Below, piece after piece: positions 57,436-64,000 of a stretch of 64,000 nt of DNA. A program made the position numbers and the translations under genes. The notes under the pieces were generated by a model, which saw only the letters and a list, made by a program, of their open reading frames with translations, was not told the origin of the DNA and ran no database searches. Every line of letters starts with the position of its first letter. The first letter of the stretch is position 1. The DNA is from Tubulanus polymorphus (lineage: Eukaryota > Nemertea > Palaeonemertea > Tubulaniformes > Tubulanidae), in NCBI RefSeq assembly GCF_964204645.1, contig NC_134028.1, forward strand, positions 15,551,263-15,615,262, given 5' to 3'.

Positions 57436-58154
57436 GCCGCGTTCACACAACTAGTCAGACCGGTCTAAATGGGTCCGGTCCAAATTTGGAAATTTAGACC
57501 GGACCAAATTTTGGTGAGCGTTCACACGGCGTTTTGACACGCGATGATAAAATCGCTTGTCACCGGGCCCACAACATCTGCTAAATAATTAATTGCGCCT
57601 GGATGAAGTCTTGCTTCCATATTCCAAGTAGAGCAAGACATTCTACATTTGACCAATTCGATCCTCTGTCAGGTTTATACATTTTTGCGAACAATTCGAT
57701 TTTATTCTATCATGCTGAAACTCTAAGTGTCGTTTAAACACGGTTCAAAGCACGGCAGTAAAACGGATGATGATCGCAATATACAATACAAATTACGCTG
57801 CAAACATTTCCATTGAATAGGGAGCAAAAAGAGTACTTAAAAATAATTACATAAATGGTTATAAAAGCATTTAAAACTTAATAAACTGGACTCACACTCT
57901 ACCGCAGAGGTTGCGACATCTACCGCAGAGATTCAGAATTACGAATTAGACCGGACCTGGTCCCAGTTTCTGTCCACACACGCATATTTAGACCGGTCCA
58001 AAATTTGGTCCGGACCTGGTTCACTCTATTCCACCGTGCCAAATTAGACCGGTCTAATTTGGAACGGTATTTTTGCCCGTGTGAACGCTTGGTCCGTTCT
58101 AAATTGGACCGGACCAAATTTAGACCGGTCTAAATTTCGTCGTGTGTACGCGCC
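57436..58154. mobile_element. Palindrome-rich MITE, 'agaccggtct' family
   Basis: The ends 'gccgcgttcacac' and 'ggcgcgtacacac' (inward) continue into inverted copies of 'tttagaccggtctaaat' and 'ggtccggtccaaat'. These motifs recur at both ends and are themselves palindromic. The interior is non-coding. No clear target duplication is seen. Confidence 0.7.
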
Positions 58155-59939
58155 TATCATCTGCTCTTGAATTTGAGTTCATGCTTCATAGAAATCAATA
58201 CCTGACTATTCTATTTGCTACCTACTCTATTCAAATCTGACATCAGCACTGATGTTGGCCTACCAAAATGAGAATTCAATTTACCTGGTTTGATTTTGGT
58301 TAGGAAATCTGGTGTCGAATGGAGGTGTTTTCATAATGTACTGTGGTTCATCATCCGACATGATTGCTGCAGACATCTATCTGAAAACAAATACATTGAA
58401 GGATTTTATCAAAACCATTTCTTCAGCAAGGTCCATAAATAAATTTGTCTAGTCTGGAAATTAGAGGTCCAGAGATATGCCCCTTTGGAATACTCTACGA
58501 AATCAAACTAAGGGTCCTGGGACACTATTCCTATTTGGGAAGTGGTATGAAATGCTCAACAATCAAATTTGAATATCCAAGGTCTCCTGGTGATCATATA
58601 AATAAATTGCCCATGGGCAAAGTCTGGTTTACCTTGAAAACTAGAGCTTGTTTGGCAAAGGGCTTATGAAAAATCTTTTTAATTCGTGACCTCAAAGTTC
58701 TATTATTGTATTTCATATTTCTCAAAGAATTATTTTGTCAAATAAGGCCAAAAATATACATAACAGTCCACGTCCAAAATTACGTAGGGTACAGGTGGGC
58801 AGGAAAATTTCTAATTGAAAAAAATTTTTTTACCATATGAAAAACATGAGCCCCAAGGGGCACTATGGCCAGCCTGTCAGCTTTTCATACAAGAAGACTT
58901 CAAAGTCCTGGGGTTCGAAGAAGCAACGTCTGATGTACAAATTATAAATCACATAAAAGAAAGGCAAATCATGAAAAGAAATTGATATTCCATTAGAGAA
59001 GTTTGTTTAAAAAAATTCAATTTGTTTTCCGTTTGCATTGCGCACGTGGTAATGTTATTGTTTACATCTGACGTCATCGATAAAATTAGGCGTGCAGCTG
59101 AGCCTGCCTGTCAATCAACATAATTGGTTTACACTAAATATGTGCTTACTTGAAAAACTATGTAGTGTATCAATCTAGAATTTTCGGCACAATATCCGAT
59201 GTTAAATACCTTACTTTAAAGGTTTATTTGGTGTAAATCGGATCACAAATATTTCTAATATTTTGTTCTTAACTTTTGAAGTGGAAGCCGGTGTCGGCAT
59301 CAACGTGTGTATGGCTGTATGTACGGGTTCTGGCGCTTTAACAGGCTCAGCATTGATAGTGTATTTATGCGCAAGTAGATGTAATGATTTGTTTTAACCA
59401 ACCGCTAAATCAGCATTCATTACGCATGATTTTAGAAAATGATATTAATCAGAGTAGGCCTATTTGAATATATCTATCATGATAATTTTGATATTCTTAA
59501 AACAGGCGAATTACGTATGTGGACCTATTTCATTGAGGTGTATCACTCAATCCGAAAAAAAATCTTCCGTTCCTGTCACGTGACTTCATGACTGCAACTT
59601 GACGATAGCTTAGGTTCTCATTCATCGAACCAAAAATGGCAAATGATGCATTCACATGGGTTGAATTTGTCCAAATACACTCCCAGCTCGATAAACGAGT
59701 CAATCCCAGGCTAATAATTTACACAATTCAATCGTGCTTTCATAAGTAGCACAGACAGCGACTGGAGCTGGCAGGAACGAATACCTCAGATAAATCTTTT
59801 CCCTTAGTCTTACTGATTTGAATGCGGAATAGAATGGAATTTTCTGAAATTTGCTCAATAAAACAAAATTGAATTGAATTTGCTGTTGAACCTTGTTCAA
59901 TAAAGTAAAATCGAATTGGATTTGATAATTTTATTTTTG
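58155..59939. other. Non-coding, repeat fragments
   Basis: 58500-58640 is a diverged 154-bp unit and junction, followed by 'aaattgcccatgggcaaag' as at 31035. 58850-58890 is the 'gagccccaaggggcacta' repeat end. Nothing else is recognised. Confidence 0.45.
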
Positions 59940-60475
59940 CAGAATAAAATTTGATTGAATTTGCAGTTTGAGCACATGGCATATCGAGGCGATCCATCCG
60001 ATTTGAGAAAAAGCTTTTTTCCGAACTTTGCACAAATGTCAATGATATTTTCTGTTGTGCAAATAAAAATATTTCTCCCAAAAACCAAATCAACCAAAGA
60101 TTTCACAGAAATTGATATTGAAATACAATTTTAGATCTTAAAATAAAACCCAGACAATACCGCAGGTTCACGTGAACACCTGTTCATCTCTGCGGCTAAG
60201 CCAATCATAGAGGAGTCTGCTTTCTGATTGGCTTTTTAAAACAGATATTTTTGCAATCAGATTTTCGTGAAAAAGCTCATATAAATTTTAACGAGGCCCT
60301 CTTTCAAAATTCAGCTTCGTAGGGGTAGGAGAATGGATAATGTTCTAATGAATCATTTGTATGAATATATGCTCAGTTGCACAGTCAAAGAGTAGTCTTA
60401 GCTCTGGAAACCATGTCATTCAAATTCGCTCCATTTGTATAGTAATAGGCTCAGCCTAAGGCTGGCCTGAAAATG
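59940..60475. repeat. Dispersed repeat G, copy 2 (without the 730-bp internal segment)
   Basis: Matches 18640-18905 joined to 19640-19920; ends 'gctcagcctaaggctggcct'. Confidence 0.7.
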
Positions 60476-60479
60476 ATCG

Positions 60480-61080
60480 AGAGTTCATTCACTTATCTGG
60501 CTTTCTAAGATTGTCAGGTTCACCGGTGCATCAATGATTGTATAAACACATTCTCATAGTTACTTAGTAAAGACTCTATACGTCAATAATTGTATAGTTT
60601 CGCGCGAGCACGTACTGGACTGCCGGTGGTAGGGCCTATAAATATCCAGGCATTTCCCCATGTGTCAAAAATAAAAGAAATCAATGCCAATAAAGGTCAC
60701 ACCACTGCGCTCAACGCACGCTGAATACACGGGCCAGCGACATCAATTTTTCTTGTCTCCTATCCAGACGAAAAATTTTATCATCATAACTTATCAAAGT
60801 TACCAAAATATTTTGCAAATTGAAATTAATAAATGTGTCCTCTGAAGCTGTTAGATAAAATTAAATCATATTAACAGATAGGAGAACATGGAACTATTTA
60901 ATGCACGTAAGCCTTCCAATATACGGCAGAAAAGTACCTCGAACAAATTACCGACGATCGCTGCTACGTCAAAATTAACGAATTTAAACTAGGACTTATG
61001 GCTCCCGAATGCTGGTTAAACGCATCTGAGCTCCTAGTAATATAAAAATTTTCCGGGGGAGTTACTGATATGGGCTCGCG
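60480..61080 (-). repeat. Dispersed repeat H, copy 2 (inverted)
   Basis: Reverse complement of about 35990-36560. Confidence 0.6.
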
Positions 61081-61299
61081 CTTTCTTTGTTCGTGCCGCC
61101 ATGCTTTAATTACCAACCTTCAATTGGTAGGCATGGAGAAATATTGTTAACGCTCAGGCTATTTTTACGACGCCTTAGACAGATGACACCAGCTATATTT
61201 ACGACGTTTCAGTCTGATTGGCTTATTCACGTTGCGCATGCACACTCTGGTGCGTGACTTAGAAAATTCAAGGCAAGTGTGGAGAAAAGAGTTAGAGAA

Positions 61300-61376
61300 A
61301 ATAGAGCGAGACTTGAACCCGGGCCAGTAAATTACTAGCGCAGCATCATACCACTAGACCACCCAGCTCGTTTGTA
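61300..61376 (-). repeat. tRNA-like sequence (SINE head or tRNA relict)
   Basis: On the minus strand: A-box-like 'tggtctagtggtat' and B-box-like 'gggttcaagtc'. The acceptor ends do not pair, so it is not a functional tRNA. Confidence 0.35.
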
Positions 61377-62309
61377 AACCAGTCGAATGTTTTAACTACA
61401 TAGGCCTATAGGCCAAGCCTGACCTTACCATAATCCTATCACTAGGGGGTAAAACGGACCCTTACCCTAACCCTCTGGACCCTCTTCTCACCCTCTTTAC
61501 ACTAACCCTCTCCTCCCTAGACCATAATCCTAAATTCAATATTAAACCGTCAAAAATATAGAATTTAAGACCGCTTTACGATGGCGTAAATATAGCCACT
61601 TCTTATTGTTTAACTTTCAAATCATGGAGTCTCTTTTCTCTCAGGAACCCCTCTCAATGCAGACTTTTTGGATATCCTTCTATACAGTTTTAAGTGGATT
61701 AAAAAACGATATTTTAAGTCAGCTGCCTGTCCCTTCTGGTCCTAATAAGACTTTTATAAGGTATGTACGACAGGCACTTGAATATGGGCTTTGATAATGG
61801 ATAAATATTTAATAATGCACCAGCGATACGTTGTTCCTACTTCGATAATCCGCCATATTTTTTAATGAATTTACCCATGATGCAACGCGCGCCTGTCGTT
61901 TAACTACACTATACAGAAAGGCTGGAAACGCTCCTATCTCCAAATGCTTAAATCTACCCGCAATTATCGGGACAAACGAACACTGCCGATGATTGCCGAA
62001 GAATGTCCCAAGTGTCAATTTTAATCCTGAAATATAAGGAGCGCCGATAATTTTAATTGTAGATGATTTTTTGGAAACATTGACACTGTTTTAGCTCCAT
62101 TAAAGTCAAAAACAGTTTTTCGTAGAATTTTAACTCAGTTGATCATGTCATCGACGGAGGTTCGCCATGTCTTCAATCGCATCGATAATATGGCGTTTAA
62201 GCCGAGAACCAATGAAAAAAATGCTCACATAAAAAAACGTACCGCAATTTTACATGAATTGGCTCAATGCCAACATCATATCACTGACAAAGGTAAACCA
62301 AAAAGGTCA
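61377..62309. other. Non-coding, nothing recognised
   Basis: Includes a 'taaccctc' run (61470-61520) and a separated inverted pair 'gctatatttacg' (61193) / 'cgtaaatatagc' (61584) that may mark a small MITE. Confidence 0.35.
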
Positions 62310-62680
62310 CAGGACAGCCATCTCCAGTCCGATCGACCCAATTTTTCTCATACCGATGGGCCCTACAAATATATACCAACTGTCGAGGTTATTGATAAAA
62401 GCGTCTTCAAAATTTCCCTCGAAAACTTCGAAAATGTGTAAAAAGTGCTGATTTTGGTGATTAACAATGGCTGCCAGTCAGCCATCTTGAATCTGACAGG
62501 GCCGGTTTTTGGCCTGAAGATGTGTCTAGGGTAGATACATGTATAAACCAAGTATCAAGACATTACCTTGAAGCGCCTTCAAAACTTCCCAAAATAACTG
62601 GATTCCGTCTACGGACAGACGACGGACGAAAAGTGAACGCAATAGCCCGCTGGGACTAAAGTCCCAAGTGGGCTAAAAAT
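62310..62680 (-). repeat. Dispersed repeat F, inverted copy
   Basis: Ends with the hairpin 'ctgggactaaagtcccaag' and 'ggacagacgacggacg'; matches 730-1090 in reverse. Confidence 0.8.
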
Positions 62681-62791
62681 GATCTGAACTTTGGCGATCA
62701 TATCATAGCAAGAAACAGTTTGTTTTCTTTAAACTGTACTGCATGAAAGTTTTAATTTATACCTGCAATTTTTTTTTGTATTTCTCTTAAG

Positions 62792-63193
62792 TGAATGCGC
62801 CCAGCAACAATCGGACAGCTGTTTCAGAAGTGGAAGATAAATCACCATCAGTGTTCAATGAAAATAATGGTAAGCATTAGTTTAATATGGTAATTCGCAT
62901 GTGGTTTTGGTAAAAAAACAATAAGTATTTTAGATTGTAAAAATGTTTTTTCAGTGAGATACGATTGGACTGTTGTGTCACCAAGAAAACTTCTTGCAGT
63001 GATAAAAGACAATTTCGATGATCTCAACGCTGCATGCAACAAAACAAAGGTGTGGTGCAAAATAGCAGAGATGAATATTCCATCCGAAAAATGTGTTGAT
63101 AAATGGAAGAATTTAAAGAAAGCGCATAGGAATTATGTACAGTTAAATAATATAAAGGTCCAATGGCCCTGTGGCTCACCATTAAATCATTGA
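62792..63193 (+). CDS. Myb/SANT-like DNA-binding domain, two exons, partial
   Basis: Exon 62792-62869 (preceded by a pyrimidine tract and AG) ends at GTAAGC. The intron ends at 'ttttttcag' (62954), and exon 62955-63193 continues the frame ('YDWTVVSPRKLLAVIKDNF', 'TKVWCKIAEM', 'EKCVDKWKNLKKAHRNY'). The tryptophan and cysteine spacing is that of the Myb/SANT-like trihelix found in transposon-derived and host regulators. Upstream and downstream exons are not seen, so it could be a host gene or a Harbinger-type partner gene. It differs in sequence from the Myb-like protein at 33.1-34.3 kb. Confidence 0.6.
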
Positions 63194-64000
63194 GTGCATA
63201 TATTGTCAAAAATATTATACTGAATATGCATTAATTTGGATTAGAGATGTATGAGGCTGACAACATATGCTCCTGCGGATGTGTGAGAGTGCTGTGTATA
63301 CTATAATTGCCTATATATAGACTCGCTCAGGTGATTACCAACACACAGCCATACTGTAACCTATATTCGCACACACGCGCCTGACTGCTGACGCACGTAT
63401 ATACAAATGTACTAGCGACGCAGTATTAGATTGACTGCAATTTCACAAGTCAGAATCGATCCAAAAATACAAACATATAGGCCTACAGACTTTTTTTCTA
63501 GAAATCAAAACAAATACCGGCTATGATTTTTTTCTTAAATATACAGATAAATACCGACTTGTAAGACCCCTGCCATTGGTATCGTCGTACTTGCTAGTTC
63601 AGATACTGAATTAAATAGCCTTCAGATACTGAATTAAATAGCCTACTCGCTTATACTCATGAAAACGAACAAAATTATAGGCAAACGTTCGATTTTAGTC
63701 GAATAAAATGCTCGCCATTTTGTTTTGGGTTTCACATTAGGCTTTCCCAATTACATCAGAAACGCCGAAATTCCCGGAATTTCCCGTATAGGCCTATCCC
63801 ACAAACAGCCAATCACATTCATTGTAGCTCAGGCACACACTTTTTACACAATGCATTTGCATTTATTTGTTGAAGTTTAGAATAAATATTTTACATGTTG
63901 AAGTTAATAATAAACTTATAAATAATTTGAAAAACTGTAATATCGAATTAATCTCTTGAAGTCAAGAAGTGACAAAGAGAATTTACATCTTTGAATTCAG
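63194..64000. other. Non-coding, nothing recognised
   Basis: AT-rich, with one 22-bp tandem pair ('ttcagatactgaattaaata' near 63600 and 63622). Confidence 0.4.

Noticed and set aside
61440-61520. Telomere-like 'taaccc' runs
   Set aside because: Irregular and short, without a tandem hexamer array.

Overview
The window looks like nuclear DNA of an invertebrate animal, probably marine. It has GT-AG introns, animal transposon families, frequent TAGGCCTA-type motifs, and a high repeat load with no clear single-copy host gene. I cannot name the species. Almost everything supported here is mobile or repetitive DNA, and much of it is decayed DNA-virus-like Polinton (Maverick/adintovirus-like) material.

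Layout. 1-12.99 kb and 15.4-24.1 kb form a mosaic of composite repeats. The components are a 31-bp hairpin minisatellite (six arrays), a ~154-bp tandem repeat carrying a CTCF-like motif, a foldback element, and five copies of a reverse-transcriptase fragment that stops before its catalytic motif. About 3.5 kb of this mosaic (0.8-4.4 kb) recurs inverted at 15.4-18.5 kb. Between the arms lies Polinton fragment A (13.0-14.3 kb, minus strand): the N-terminal half of a major capsid protein and a membrane protein.

24.1-28.5 kb is Polinton-like fragment B: seven broken minus-strand genes, mostly small and likely structural or membrane-associated. One is split by an 838-bp transposon with a TA target duplication. 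A long palindrome at 30.0-30.1 kb resembles the terminal palindrome of fragment C. 30.2-37.3 kb holds two Harbinger-type MITEs flanking a structurally complete PIF/Harbinger element with an open four-exon transposase and a Myb-like partner gene. 37.9-41.5 kb is a deleted DIRS-type tyrosine-recombinase retroelement that keeps its inverted terminal repeats and internal complementary region, with a hammerhead-like motif inside. 43.5-46.4 kb holds a direct duplication, one copy of which carries a piggyBac-like MITE.

47.6-57.4 kb is Polinton-like fragment C, the best preserved: HNH endonuclease, two small conserved proteins, integrase with chromodomain, packaging ATPase, a C2H2 protein, the C-terminal two thirds of a capsid protein, and a protein-primed DNA polymerase B. 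An internal deletion fuses the end of the polymerase to the middle of the capsid gene. The rest (57.4-64 kb) holds a palindrome-rich MITE, dispersed repeats and a Myb/SANT exon pair.

How the genes fit together. Fragments A, B and C together supply most of a virus-like programme: replication (polymerase), integration (integrase), DNA packaging (ATPase) and virion structure (capsid and penton-like proteins). Twelve of 15 gene starts share the tight context TAAATG, which suggests a common expression signal. Stops and frameshifts in nearly every gene show that these copies are inactive. All similarity statements come from recognising protein families by eye; no search was run.
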